From NCBI GenBank assembly GCA_949287395.1, contig CASEFZ010000050.1, positions 1-34,751 of the forward strand: 34,751 nucleotides of DNA, given 5' to 3'. This DNA is from an uncultured Verrucomicrobiota bacterium. GTDB taxonomy: Bacteria; Verrucomicrobiota; Verrucomicrobiia; Opitutales; Intestinicryptomonadaceae. Shown piece by piece: positions 8,489-17,079 of the stretch. The notes below the pieces were generated by a model, which saw only the letters and a program-made list of their open reading frames with translations, had not been told where the DNA came from and did no database searches. The position numbers were made by a program, and so were the translations under genes. Every line of letters begins with the position of its first letter. Position 1 is the stretch's first letter.

Positions 8489-9286
8489 CTAATATAAATC
8501 CTCCCTGCGGTCGGCCAAGGCGGGAATCTTTGCGCGTATAAAATCCACTTCGTCAAGGTTAATATCGGCCACCGCTATGTCGTCTGACGCGTCCTCTCCA
8601 CACTCGCACACAACCCCGCCCCAAGGGTCTATAACGGCCGAAAGCCCGAAATACTTTATCGGACCCGACGGCAAATCCTCCACTCCGCTCCTGTTGACCG
8701 CCAATATGAAGCACTGGTTTTCAATGGCCCTCGCCCTGCACAAGATGCGCCAATGCTCCGAACGCGGATGGGGGAACGCCGCGCTTACAATCACAAGCTT
8801 TACATTACGCTTGGTAAGCTCCACAAACATCTCCGGAAAGCGCAAATCGTAGCAAATAGCAAAACCAACCCTCCCAAAATCGGTATCCACCGAAACAATG
8901 GATCCCCCCGGCGTTATATATTTGTCCTCGTTAAAAACACTAAAGAGATGTATTTTGTCGTAGTGCGACAAAATTTCACCGCCCGCCGTGCAAAACAGGA
9001 AACGGTTCACCGGCGGCATGTCGTTTTTCAACAGATGCGGCACGCTCCCACAAATAGCGATTGAGAACTTCTTGGCTATTTTGCAAAGCTGCCTCTCCGC
9101 GAAATCTCCGTTCTCTCGCAGATACTCCAAATTCTTCTTGTAATTAAACCCGCACAAGAACATCTCCGGGAAAACCGCAATCGACGCCCCCATGGCTTTT
9201 GCCTTCCCGGCCAAGCGCTCAACCTTTTCCAGGTTGGCGTCAAAATTCCCCTGAATTATGTCCATCTGCACTATTGCAACTTTCAT
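8489..9286 (-). CDS. Nitrilase-fold (carbon-nitrogen hydrolase) amidase, omega-amidase-like
   Basis: The 265-residue protein spans the whole nitrilase fold with the triad E41 (FPEMFLCGF), K111 (YDKIHLF) and C145 (AICYDLRFPE). Family members hydrolyse small amides. The CYDLRFPE motif and overall length resemble omega-amidase/YafV-type enzymes, which clear alpha-ketoglutaramate or act on deaminated glutathione, but the substrate is inference. Its ATG overlaps the dciA stop in an ATGA (9286-9283), indicating translational coupling. It is distinct from the glutaminase domain of nadE elsewhere in the window. Confidence 0.9.
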   Translation of the reverse strand: MKVAIVQMDIIQGNFDANLEKVERLAGKAKAMGASIAVFPEMFLCGFNYKKNLEYLRENGDFAERQLCKIAKKFSIAICGSVPHLLKNDMPPVNRFLFCTAGGEILSHYDKIHLFSVFNEDKYITPGGSIVSVDTDFGRVGFAICYDLRFPEMFVELTKRNVKLVIVSAAFPHPRSEHWRILCRARAIENQCFILAVNRSGVEDLPSGPIKYFGLSAVIDPWGGVVCECGEDASDDIAVADINLDEVDFIRAKIPALADRREDLY

Positions 9287-9651
9287 AGTATCTTTATGTC
9301 CTTGATGTTTCCGCAGAGGGGAAACAGTCTTATTTTTTCAATCATTGCGCGCTTCAAAAACGACAGCTCCTGCTTAACCGCCGCGTTTTGCGCGCGCACG
9401 TACAACACTCCGGATCTGACGCGCTCGGGCACGCTCTTGTTTAGAAACCTTTTCGGAACTATAGTTCCCCAATTTTTAGCCAGCACACCGCGCTCTCCGC
9501 CGGCGCGCGCGGCAAGCTTCTTTATGAAGGCGTCGCCAATTTCCCCAATCCTGACAGGATTGCCGCGCGTCTGCCCGGGCTTTGAACGCTTTTTGTCGTA
9601 CGGTATCTGCCTAAAAAGGCCGAGAGCTTCGCTGTCGTCGCTCAAAGACAT
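9283..9651 (-). CDS. dciA: DciA-like (DUF721) replicative helicase loader/partner
   Basis: The 122-residue protein carries a basic N-terminal region and the DUF721 core: a helix (IGDAFIKKLAARAGG), the conserved NWGTIVP region where W marks the family, RVRSGVLYVRAQNAAVKQEL and the terminal helix FLKRAMIEKIR. DciA proteins bind DnaB and help it onto DNA in bacteria lacking DnaC or DnaI. I chose ATG 9651 (MSLSDDSEALGLFRQIP) because GGGGGG precedes it and the frame further upstream lies inside the Nudix gene. It overlaps the Nudix stop by 10 bases and the amidase start by 4, so all three are translated from one message. Confidence 0.8.
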   Translation of the reverse strand: MSLSDDSEALGLFRQIPYDKKRSKPGQTRGNPVRIGEIGDAFIKKLAARAGGERGVLAKNWGTIVPKRFLNKSVPERVRSGVLYVRAQNAAVKQELSFLKRAMIEKIRLFPLCGNIKDIKIL

Positions 9652-10304
9652 GGCGCCCCCCCGGTATTTCCAAGATCTGCACGCTCTTTTTCTGATACCG
9701 CCCCGCCAAAAGAGCTTTCCGTTCTCTGGCATGGGCGCTTCGAGAGTTCGCGCTTAAGGAAATATACCGAATTTATGGCTATCGAATGAAATATTTTTCC
9801 TTCCTGAACAAGCCTATCCAACTCCTCTACCGGAACTATGCCCACCGATATTTCCTCGTTTTCGTCCCAATTTAAGCCCGAAACTTTTTTGCAGCCTTCA
9901 AGCATCACGAAGTGCGCCTTATTGTTCTGCACCGCCGGATTCGGCGAGTACGACGCCACAAGCCTTGCGTTCCGCCCCGCATATCCCGTCTCTTCCCGAA
10001 GCTCGCGCTCGGCCGCCTCGAGCGGGGTTTCCCCCTCCTCCACAATTCCGCCCGGAAATTCCAGAGACAGCCTTTCAGCGCCAAAACGGAACTGGGTCTC
10101 CATCACAACCCCCAGTTTCCCGTTTTCCATTTCAACAAGAGCCGCACACTGCACCCAGTCGGGAGAATCGTTGACAAAAAATTCCGAACACCGCCCGTCG
10201 GGATGCCTAAAGGTCTCGGCCATTACCCTAAAAACGCGACAATCAGCCACCAACCTTTCGGAAAGTTTGCTCCAACACTTTGGGATCTCCGTCCCCGAAT
10301 CCAT
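9642..10304 (-). CDS. Nudix hydrolase, ADP-ribose pyrophosphatase-like
   Basis: The product has 220 residues. The Nudix box G-x5-E-x7-REUxEExGU is intact at residues 86-108 (GIVEEGE..R100-E101-L-R-E-E-T-G). The surrounding LSLEFPGGIVEEGE and the MFxFGAERLS-like strand resemble ADP-sugar pyrophosphatases, which cleave ADP-ribose or related sugar nucleotides to AMP and a sugar phosphate. Residues after about 190 (KRPCQRTESSFGG..) look disordered and unlike the family. The last 10 bases overlap dciA. It begins 34 bases after the LysM gene stop. The substrate is inferred only. Confidence 0.88.
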   Translation of the reverse strand: MDSGTEIPKCWSKLSERLVADCRVFRVMAETFRHPDGRCSEFFVNDSPDWVQCAALVEMENGKLGVVMETQFRFGAERLSLEFPGGIVEEGETPLEAAERELREETGYAGRNARLVASYSPNPAVQNNKAHFVMLEGCKKVSGLNWDENEEISVGIVPVEELDRLVQEGKIFHSIAINSVYFLKRELSKRPCQRTESSFGGAVSEKERADLGNTGGAPCL

Positions 10305-10338
10305 GTTTTTGACCGCGGTTGCCTACAGCTTTTCCGCC

Positions 10339-10959
10339 CTACTTCTTGGGGATTTTTATAACCTGGCCAACCCTCAACCTCGAGGGATTTACATCGGGAT
10401 TCGCCGACAATACCGCGTCCACCGACACACCAAATTTTGGCGCTATTTTCGATATCGTGTCTCCCGCCTGAATTTTATAGTCAACCGTTGCCTCGGAGGA
10501 AGCCCCCGATTCCGAAGAAGCCGGAGAAGAAGAATTGCCTGCAACCTGCACGGGGCCGGTTCTCACCGCCGCTCCGCCGGAACGCAGCCTTGCCACTTTC
10601 TCTATCGCCGACCTGTTTTCCTCTATGAGCTTCCTATTCTCGGAAATTATTGTGCCTATTTTTTCCACGGCCGCCTTCACCTGCGAAGAGAGGGCGTCCA
10701 CCCGCGAGTTGTCCCCGCCCTTTATCGCCTCTATCTGCGCCGCAAGCGCGTCTACCTTGTCGCCCATTTTCTTCATATCGAGGGCCAGCGCCGCAGTCTT
10801 TTCTATTCTGTCGGACATATCCTTAGATGCGTCCCCCACCTTTACCATGGCCGAAAGGCTGAGGGCTATCGCCGTCAGCCCGAAGATGAATCCAAGCACG
10901 CCAACCGCCATCAAAACGGTGGAAAGCTTCGCAGATTTTTCAATAGTTTCGTCTTCCAT
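10339..10959 (-). CDS. Membrane-anchored coiled-coil protein with C-terminal LysM domain
   Basis: The product has 206 residues. A short cytoplasmic N-terminus (MEDETIEKSAKLS) precedes one transmembrane helix (about 14-38: VLMAVGVLGFIFGLTAIALSLS). A long heptad-rich helix follows (about 45-125, with KMGDKVDALAAQIEAIK and IISENRKLIEENRSAIEKV), then a Ser-rich linker and a LysM domain (about 161-205: YKIQAGDTISKIAPKFGVS..LRVGQVIKIPK) that would bind peptidoglycan. It should tether the inner membrane to the wall from the periplasmic side. ATG 10959 is preferred; an upstream TTG at 10980 adds seven residues. It is first in the run toward the Nudix, dciA and amidase genes, and diverges from glnD with about 150 bases between. 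Confidence 0.85.
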   Translation of the reverse strand: MEDETIEKSAKLSTVLMAVGVLGFIFGLTAIALSLSAMVKVGDASKDMSDRIEKTAALALDMKKMGDKVDALAAQIEAIKGGDNSRVDALSSQVKAAVEKIGTIISENRKLIEENRSAIEKVARLRSGGAAVRTGPVQVAGNSSSPASSESGASSEATVDYKIQAGDTISKIAPKFGVSVDAVLSANPDVNPSRLRVGQVIKIPKK

Positions 10960-11115
10960 AACTTTAAAAGCTGCCGCCAATATGACATTTTTTTGGGTAA
11001 ACTCAACACTAATATTGCCCCTTGCAAGCAGCGCGACGCATGAAAGAATGGGCGAAAAGTAAAAATTTTAAATGTTGCAAGTTTTCTGCGCCCGTTCATG
11101 GTCGTCCAAGGTGCT

Positions 11116-13854
11116 ATGGGAAATTTGGAACAACTTTGCCGCGAATACGACTCAATCGTCAAGGATACGATGCAGCGTCCCGGCGGAGTTTCCGAATGCG
11201 CGACAAAAATGCTCGGGCTTGCCAGGCAAAAGCACGAGGCCGGAATGGGCGGAGCCTTTGTCTGCCGGGCAATATCCGCGGCGGCCGACAAAATCATAAC
11301 GGCACTGGCGGAAAGTTTTTTGAAAAGGAGAAGCAAATTTGGCTCCCGCGCGGAAGGCAATTTTTGCATAGTGGCGCTTGGGGGATACGGACGCGGAGAG
11401 CTTGCGCCAAAAAGCGACATAGACATAATGTTCCTGTATGGGGACTCTCTCGGGGAGGAGTTTAAAAAGCAGGTTGCCGACGCCGTAATGTACCCGCTTT
11501 GGAACACGCATTTTGCCCTTGGGCACTCAAGCAGGACAGTCCCCGAGGCGCTCGCCGCCGCTAAGTCCGACATATTGGCCAGAACTGCCATGATGGACGC
11601 CCGCCTCATTTTTGGTTCCAAGATAATTTTTTCGCGCTTTGAGCGCGGCATTTCGGCCATGTGCAGGCGAGACTGGAAAAGCCACATAGACGGCCTCATG
11701 CGCCTAAAGCGCGACAGGCACGAAAAATGCGGCTGGTCTCCGTATCTTCAGGAACCGAACCTTAAAAACGGCATAGGCGGGCTGCGCGACGCCCAAACGC
11801 TGGCGTGGAAAATACGCCTCAAATACGGCGGCGGCGATTACTCCGCCCTGGTAAGGAAGGGGATGCTGTCTTTGCCCGACTACAAACTTCTAAGGCGCGC
11901 CGTAGATTTCATAAAGCGCGTCCGCAACCAGATGCACCTGACAACCAACAGGGCAAGCGACCTTCTCGACCTGGAGCTTCAACCCGTAATCGCACAGAAC
12001 GTGGGATTCCGCGACACCGAAAATTCCGAGGGCGTTGAAGACTTCATGCAGAAGCTCTACTCGAGTTTTAGGATTGTCGACACCGCCGCAAGGGTTCTCA
12101 GGAAACGCATGGGCATAGCCCTAACCGACGACGTTCTGGCCTCCATGAGGCAGAGCGTAAAGGTAAAGTATTCAAAAAAGCGCCTGTACAGGGACGGCTT
12201 TGTGATATACAACGGCGTCATAAACGCCCAGCGTTCGGACGTTTTCAGGAAGGATCCGACGCGCCTGATACGCCTGTTTTGCCACATTCAAAATTACAGG
12301 GCCGTACCCAGCGAAACCCTAGAGCTTTTGATGCGCGATTCCATCGGACTAATAGACGATTCCCTGCGCTCGGACGAGGCCGCCAACGCCGCGTTTTTAT
12401 CGATTTTCAAGAACAGGGGAAGCGTTGCGCCCGTGCTTGAGATGATGCATTTTTGGGGAATACTTGGGGCATTTATTCCCGAATTTGGGGAGATAACGTG
12501 TTTTGTCCAGCACGAGTTCTACCACCGCTACACAGCCGATGTCCACACGCTCAACACCATAGCGTTTGCCGACAAAATATTCAAGGCCAGGGAGGGTGAA
12601 TATCCCTATTGGGACTACCACACCGCGCTCATGAGCGTGCGTTTTCCCGCGCATCTGATATACCTGATACTCTTTCTGCACGACATAGGCAAAAGCGACG
12701 GCATAAAGGGGCACGCCCAGGTTGGAGCCGAGATAGGCGGCCCCCTTCTGAGGCGACTTGGGGTTTTGGAAAGCGACATAGAGCCCGTGCTTTTCACTGT
12801 GAGAAACCACCTTGAGATGGCGCGCTTTTGGCAGTCCCACGACATCGACGACGAAAGGGCCGTGGACAAATTTCTCTCTTTGATTCCAAGTGAGGAGCAT
12901 TTAAAGTTTTTGTACGTTGCCACCTATTGCGACGCCATGGGCACAAGCGAAACTTTTTGGAATTCCTACAAACAGACGCTCCATTCCATGCTATACGCGG
13001 CGGCGCTTAGAAAGATGCGCACCGGAGACAGGTCTTCGGCAAAAGTTCTCCAACAGAGGAAGGAAAGGCTGGCGGCGGAACTTTTGGAGTTGGAAGATCT
13101 CCCGGAGCCCTCGCAGTTTGCGCTGGAACGCGTGGACACTTTTCCGCTGAATTATTTTGCCTTTCACAGCGCGGCCGACATGTCAATGCACGTGGGCATG
13201 ATAGGCAGGCTGTTCCGCAGGGCGCGCGCGGCCAATTCCGGGGAAAGCGTGCCGCCGGTAATAAAGTGGATTGAAGACCCAGACCATTCCGTGGTTCGCA
13301 TGTATGTTGTCTCAGACGACTCCAATGGCCTGTTTTCGCTCATGGCGGGGGTAATAACTATGTACGGGATGAAGATATTGAGTTCAAAGGCCTTCACGTG
13401 CTCGGACGGCGTGACAATAGACACGTTCTATCTGACGGGCATAGCCGGGGTTTCACAGAACAAATCGCTGAGGGCAAGGTTTGCGAATGAGGTTGTGCGG
13501 TATTATTCGGACCGTCCAATGCTCGACAAGATGATAGACGAAATTTTCTACTCGCCGTTGCTGCCCTCCCCCATTGTAAAGGAGATATTTGTGCGGCGCG
13601 AGGGCGGAAAGATAGTGCTTGAGTTCAGCGCCCCCGACCGCGCCGGGCTTCTGTACAAAATTTCCTCTGCAATAGCCCGCGCCGGCTACTCCATCGCCTT
13701 CGCCCGAATAAACACCGAAGGCAGCTGGGCTTTTGACTCTTTCCAGATAGCGCCGCTTCAAGAGGCGGCCTCGGTATCGGCTCTCTCCAAGACAATCAAA
13801 GCGGTCTTTGCGCCGCGCGGAGGCGACGGCGCGGAGAATCCAAAAAAGAATTGA
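11116..13854 (+). CDS. glnD: Bifunctional PII uridylyltransferase/uridylyl-removing enzyme
   Basis: GlnD senses glutamine and uridylylates or deuridylylates PII to control nitrogen metabolism. The 912 residues match the family and show its domain order. The nucleotidyltransferase motif GGYGRGELAPKSDID lies at 89-103. An LQEPNLKNGIGGLRD segment of the adjoining domain lies near 212. The HD phosphohydrolase domain has H522-D523 in FLHDIGKSDG. Two C-terminal ACT domains start near 723 (HSVVRMYVVSDDSNGLFSL) and near 835 (LEFSAPDRAGLLYKI). I chose ATG 11116 because AAGGTG stands just before it; an in-frame ATG at 11098 would add six residues. The PII gene itself is not nearby. purC follows after 33 bases. 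Confidence 0.96.
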   Translation: MGNLEQLCREYDSIVKDTMQRPGGVSECATKMLGLARQKHEAGMGGAFVCRAISAAADKIITALAESFLKRRSKFGSRAEGNFCIVALGGYGRGELAPKSDIDIMFLYGDSLGEEFKKQVADAVMYPLWNTHFALGHSSRTVPEALAAAKSDILARTAMMDARLIFGSKIIFSRFERGISAMCRRDWKSHIDGLMRLKRDRHEKCGWSPYLQEPNLKNGIGGLRDAQTLAWKIRLKYGGGDYSALVRKGMLSLPDYKLLRRAVDFIKRVRNQMHLTTNRASDLLDLELQPVIAQNVGFRDTENSEGVEDFMQKLYSSFRIVDTAARVLRKRMGIALTDDVLASMRQSVKVKYSKKRLYRDGFVIYNGVINAQRSDVFRKDPTRLIRLFCHIQNYRAVPSETLELLMRDSIGLIDDSLRSDEAANAAFLSIFKNRGSVAPVLEMMHFWGILGAFIPEFGEITCFVQHEFYHRYTADVHTLNTIAFADKIFKAREGEYPYWDYHTALMSVRFPAHLIYLILFLHDIGKSDGIKGHAQVGAEIGGPLLRRLGVLESDIEPVLFTVRNHLEMARFWQSHDIDDERAVDKFLSLIPSEEHLKFLYVATYCDAMGTSETFWNSYKQTLHSMLYAAALRKMRTGDRSSAKVLQQRKERLAAELLELEDLPEPSQFALERVDTFPLNYFAFHSAADMSMHVGMIGRLFRRARAANSGESVPPVIKWIEDPDHSVVRMYVVSDDSNGLFSLMAGVITMYGMKILSSKAFTCSDGVTIDTFYLTGIAGVSQNKSLRARFANEVVRYYSDRPMLDKMIDEIFYSPLLPSPIVKEIFVRREGGKIVLEFSAPDRAGLLYKISSAIARAGYSIAFARINTEGSWAFDSFQIAPLQEAASVSALSKTIKAVFAPRGGDGAENPKKN

Positions 13855-13887
13855 TTTTCGCACAGTCATGTATGCAATGGCGGCCTT

Positions 13888-14781
13888 ATGAAATACAATC
13901 TTCCTTCAGAGGCTTTGATGACTGTTGACGGGCTTCCCTTTAAAAAAGTTTCAAAGGGGAAAGTCCGCGAGAATTTCGATCTTGGCGACGAACTCTTGAT
14001 AGTTGCCACAGACCGCCTTTCCGCCTTCGACGTGATAATGCCAAACGGCGTTCCCGGCAAGGGTATACTGCTGACGCAAATAAGCCTTTGGTGGTTTAAA
14101 ATGGCCGCAAAGGTTATGCCCACGCATCTTGTCGAAAACCACGACGCGCGCCTTAGGGAGCTTTTGAAAGACTACCCGCAACTTATCGAGCGTTCAATGC
14201 TGGTAAAGAAGCTCAAGCCTATGCCTATCGAGGCCATCGTAAGGGGGTATCTCGCCGGCAGCGGCTGGAAGGAATACAAGCAGACAGGCAAGCTTTTCGA
14301 ATTTGATTTGCCCGACGGAATGCTGGAGAGCCAAAAGCTTCCGGAGCCGCTTTTCACCCCGACTACAAAGGCCTCCGAAGGGCACGACATGCCCATTACA
14401 AATTCGCAATGCTCCGACATTCTGGGAGCCGATCTCTTTAAAGCGATAAAGGATGCCAGCATTGCCCTCTACAAAATGGGGGCTGAAAAAGCGGCTGATT
14501 GCGGCATAATCTTGGCGGATACAAAATTTGAATTCGGCACCGACAACAGCGGGAAAGTCTATCTTATAGACGAGGTATTAACTCCGGATTCTTCGCGCTA
14601 TTGGCCTCTGGACGGCTACCAAGCGGGGAAGTCGCAGCCCTCCTACGACAAGCAATACGTGCGCGATTGGCTTGAATCAACCGGCTGGGACAAGCGTGAG
14701 CCGGGCCCGGTTCTGCCTCCGGACGTTGTGGCAAACACAATCGAGTGCTATTCAAAGGCTCTTGATAAATTGATGGGATAG
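13888..14781 (+). CDS. purC: Phosphoribosylaminoimidazole-succinocarboxamide synthase (SAICAR synthetase)
   Basis: PurC joins CAIR and aspartate with ATP to make SAICAR in purine synthesis. The 297 residues are of the longer family type. Visible motifs are KVSKGKVRENFDLGD with the ATP-binding loop, ATDRLSAFDVIMPNGVPGKG, IEAIVRGYLAGSGWKEY, the FTPTTKASEGHDMPI segment and the C-terminal LIDEVLTPDSSRYWP metal/phosphate site. It lies 33 bases after glnD on the same strand and ends at a strong terminator, so both are likely one unit, linking nitrogen sensing to a nitrogen-demanding pathway. Confidence 0.97.
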   Translation: MKYNLPSEALMTVDGLPFKKVSKGKVRENFDLGDELLIVATDRLSAFDVIMPNGVPGKGILLTQISLWWFKMAAKVMPTHLVENHDARLRELLKDYPQLIERSMLVKKLKPMPIEAIVRGYLAGSGWKEYKQTGKLFEFDLPDGMLESQKLPEPLFTPTTKASEGHDMPITNSQCSDILGADLFKAIKDASIALYKMGAEKAADCGIILADTKFEFGTDNSGKVYLIDEVLTPDSSRYWPLDGYQAGKSQPSYDKQYVRDWLESTGWDKREPGPVLPPDVVANTIECYSKALDKLMG

Positions 14782-14803
14782 CGCAACCGGCAGCTCTCAA
14801 GGT

Positions 14804-14837
14804 AACCGCCCCGCCCGTTTGGGCCGGGCGGTTTTTT
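14804..14837 (+). terminator. Strong intrinsic terminator after purC
   Basis: AACCGCCC(CGCCCG) and its complement ending GGGCGGTT form a long GC-rich hairpin with loop around TTTG, followed by six T (14832-14837). It lies 22 bases past the purC stop. Confidence 0.93.
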
Positions 14838-14926
14838 GCGTGTACGGAAAATTTGTGTCAGGCCTCGCAAATTGGCGGAAACGTTTGCGCACCGAATACA
14901 AAGCCGCAAATGCGACAAAATAATTT

Positions 14927-14955
14927 TTGTCCAACAAAAAGGGCCAACATACAAT
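14927..14955 (+). promoter_or_regulatory. Candidate sigma-70 promoter for the DoxX-like gene
   Basis: TTGTCC (14927-14932) and TACAAT (14950-14955) are separated by 17 bases. They match the consensus at four and five of six positions, in the gap between the purC terminator and the DoxX-like gene. Transcription would begin near 14962, giving a leader of about 48 bases. Confidence 0.45.
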
Positions 14956-15009
14956 CCCCAAATTATAACCGCTTGACCGGCCGTAAAATATCTATTATCT
15001 TGGAGGCAT

Positions 15010-15645
15010 ATGAAAAAGGTCTCCGTTTGGTTTTTTAAAAATCCTCCCGCGGGAGAGGATACAATGAACTTTGCGCTTCTCTTTTTGAGAATATTTGCAG
15101 GATTGATTATGATTCCTTACGGGTGGGGGAAAATAGTGCGCTACGACACTTTAAGGGAAAACTTTTTTGGAGATCCAATTGCGATAGGGCACGAAACAAG
15201 TCTAATAATTTGCATATTACAGCAGATATTTTGCTCTATAATGCTGGTGTTAGGGGTGCAGTCACGCTTCGCGGCGTTCATGCTCTTTACCAATATGGTT
15301 GTGGCTGTCAAATTCCACTTTTTCGACCCCTTCTGCGCAGTAAAGGCGCTGCCTACTGTTTTTATGGGGATATATTTGTTTCTCGTAATATCCGGCGGGG
15401 GCAGATTTTCGCTGGACAACCTGATTTTTAAGAATTTTAGGGAAGATCGATTGCCGGAAGCAAACAGGCACTATGCGCTCAGAGTGGCGTTGATGTCGCT
15501 GGTTTTTGCGGGCTCGTGGATTCTTATGGGAAACTTTTTGGGCATAGGAGGCCTGGCAAGCGCGCTGTGTTTTGTAGCCATATTTATGATTTTCATCATA
15601 TCGGTTTATGGGATTGCCCCGTGGAACACAACCCACGGCAGATAA
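15010..15645 (+). CDS. DoxX-like integral membrane protein
   Basis: The 211-residue product has about five hydrophobic helices: near 20-40 (FALLFLRIFAGLIMIPYGWG), 65-82, 88-100, 113-130 and 155-200. The LRxFAGLxMIPYGWGK motif at the start of the first helix and the LGVQSRFAAFMLFTNM region are typical of the DoxX/DoxD family. Some members act with redox enzymes; the function of most is unknown. GGAGG stands three bases before ATG 15010. A second in-frame ATG at 15064 has GGGAGAGG five bases before it and would start right at the first helix, so either start may be used. It appears to be a single-gene unit after the purC terminator. Confidence 0.82.
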   Translation: MKKVSVWFFKNPPAGEDTMNFALLFLRIFAGLIMIPYGWGKIVRYDTLRENFFGDPIAIGHETSLIICILQQIFCSIMLVLGVQSRFAAFMLFTNMVVAVKFHFFDPFCAVKALPTVFMGIYLFLVISGGGRFSLDNLIFKNFREDRLPEANRHYALRVALMSLVFAGSWILMGNFLGIGGLASALCFVAIFMIFIISVYGIAPWNTTHGR

Positions 15646-17020
15646 AAAGATTCAACCGCCAATTTGCGGCGCCATGCGAAACGCAGCGCGAACCAAGAGG
15701 CGCAAGCAAGCGCCCGCAAAATGGCTGTGCGCGCCTATAAAAAGCTTCCAGCGGCGCGGCATAAAATTTTCCCGCTGACGCGTTCGGAATGGTATTTTCT
15801 CCATTCGGCTGAAATTATGCGACCGCATGTGCCCGTTTTCTTAATATAAAAACGTGGGAGATCCATTTGTCATGCGGCATTTTTTAGCGCGCCTTGCAGG
15901 AACTATTAAACTGTTCCCGCGTTGGGCTAATACTATGCAAACTAAGAACAATAGCGCATAAAAGTTCCCAAGTCGATATATTGAAGAATTGCAGGGTATC
16001 ATTATTGCCGCTTTAACCTTCACGGAAACACCGAAAGTTTCTGCTTTCATTCCGCTTTAATGTTTTTCGGCGCGGCAAGTTTCCCTATGGGCTTCCATAT
16101 TATAAAGTATATCCGCCCCTTTCAAATAATTCCATACTGGCGCAATCAACCCTCCAAGATAAAGCCTGCCATAATAAACTTCACCAGCACAGTCTTGGAG
16201 ACAAAACTTTAACATGCGCAATGCCACCATATAGTTCCGCGCAGACCCCTATAAGATAAGCAAATCTTCCCCAAAATTCGTAAAAGCTCTGCAATTCATT
16301 GCGGATATTTTCACCCCGTCATGCAATTGAGGAAAAGGATTTATTTAACTAAAATTATTTTGATGAAACGCCCAATTCACGAGAATTTGCTTAAGAGCAA
16401 ATATTCTTGGTTTGAGGGCTAAGGCGTAAGGGGTTTTCTCGGCACTTGTCAGGCCCGCATATTTTCCAACCTTTATATTTTTGGGAAACAACAGCGAAAT
16501 AATGCCTCTACCACAACTCTTTTAGATATGGCGGTTTGTTATAAGAATAAAAATTCTTCCACCCCCGCAAATAGTATTAAATTTTTGCCAAACCTCTCCC
16601 GTCTATTTTATCCTACGCAAATACCTGCAAGTCCCGGCATTTATCTTGAACACGCAGTTTTGCCCAGCAAGACGCGTTCCGTCTATTGTTTTTTTTGGCA
16701 ATGCCTAACTGCGCTGCCAGAATATCCCGGGAAAGGACGGCCTGTAATTCCGCGTGAAGTTTAATCAAGCCGCATGAGCACCACAACAAGGAAGGACACA
16801 CGGAGTTTCCTTCCAAATAGAGACGGAATTTCACGCATCGGCGCATCAATAGCCGATTAAAGCCCAATATCATGCCTCTCAAAAAAAATGGAAAAATCAC
16901 GAATTTTTTTAAAGCAACTTTGGTGCAATACATTAGTGAAGCAAAGAATCCATCATGCGGACCGTTTCTAAAGGGCCAAAAAAGCCCACTCTGGCATTGT
17001 GGTTTGTAAGCCCCAGTAAA
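15646..17020. other. Gene-poor, AT-richer stretch with no supported gene
   Basis: About 1.4 kb on which neither strand carries a frame with recognisable protein features. Short frames here (up to 151 codons) have no plausible start signal, family motif or compositional support, and the longest runs through a terminator. Visible elements are a hairpin at 16382-16407 (AGAATTTGCT-taag-AGCAAATATTCT) and a small plus-strand hairpin with a T8 run at 16670-16696. It may be decayed sequence or host an undetected RNA. Confidence 0.5.
16670..16696 (+). terminator. Possible terminator-like hairpin with no gene upstream
   Basis: AGACG-cgttc-CGTCT (16670-16684) is followed by ATTG and eight T (16689-16696). 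The stem is only five base pairs, but the T-run is strong. No coding gene lies upstream on this strand for about 1 kb. Confidence 0.25.
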
Positions 17021-17056
17021 AACAAAAAGAGCCGTCGCTTGGACGGCTCTTTTCAT
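17021..17056 (-). terminator. Intrinsic terminator after the outer-membrane barrel gene
   Basis: The perfect 10-bp stem AAGAGCCGTC (17028-17037) and GACGGCTCTT (17043-17052) with a 5-base loop is followed on the minus strand by TTTGTTTTT-like sequence (down to 17020) and on the plus strand by only four T. It lies 28 bases past the barrel gene stop. Confidence 0.88.
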
Positions 17057-17079
17057 ATTAAAAAACAATCCTAAAAACC

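Noticed and set aside
16613-17068. A 151-codon minus-strand open frame
   Set aside because: It begins downstream of the barrel gene stop, runs through the barrel gene terminator and has no recognisable motif or start signal.
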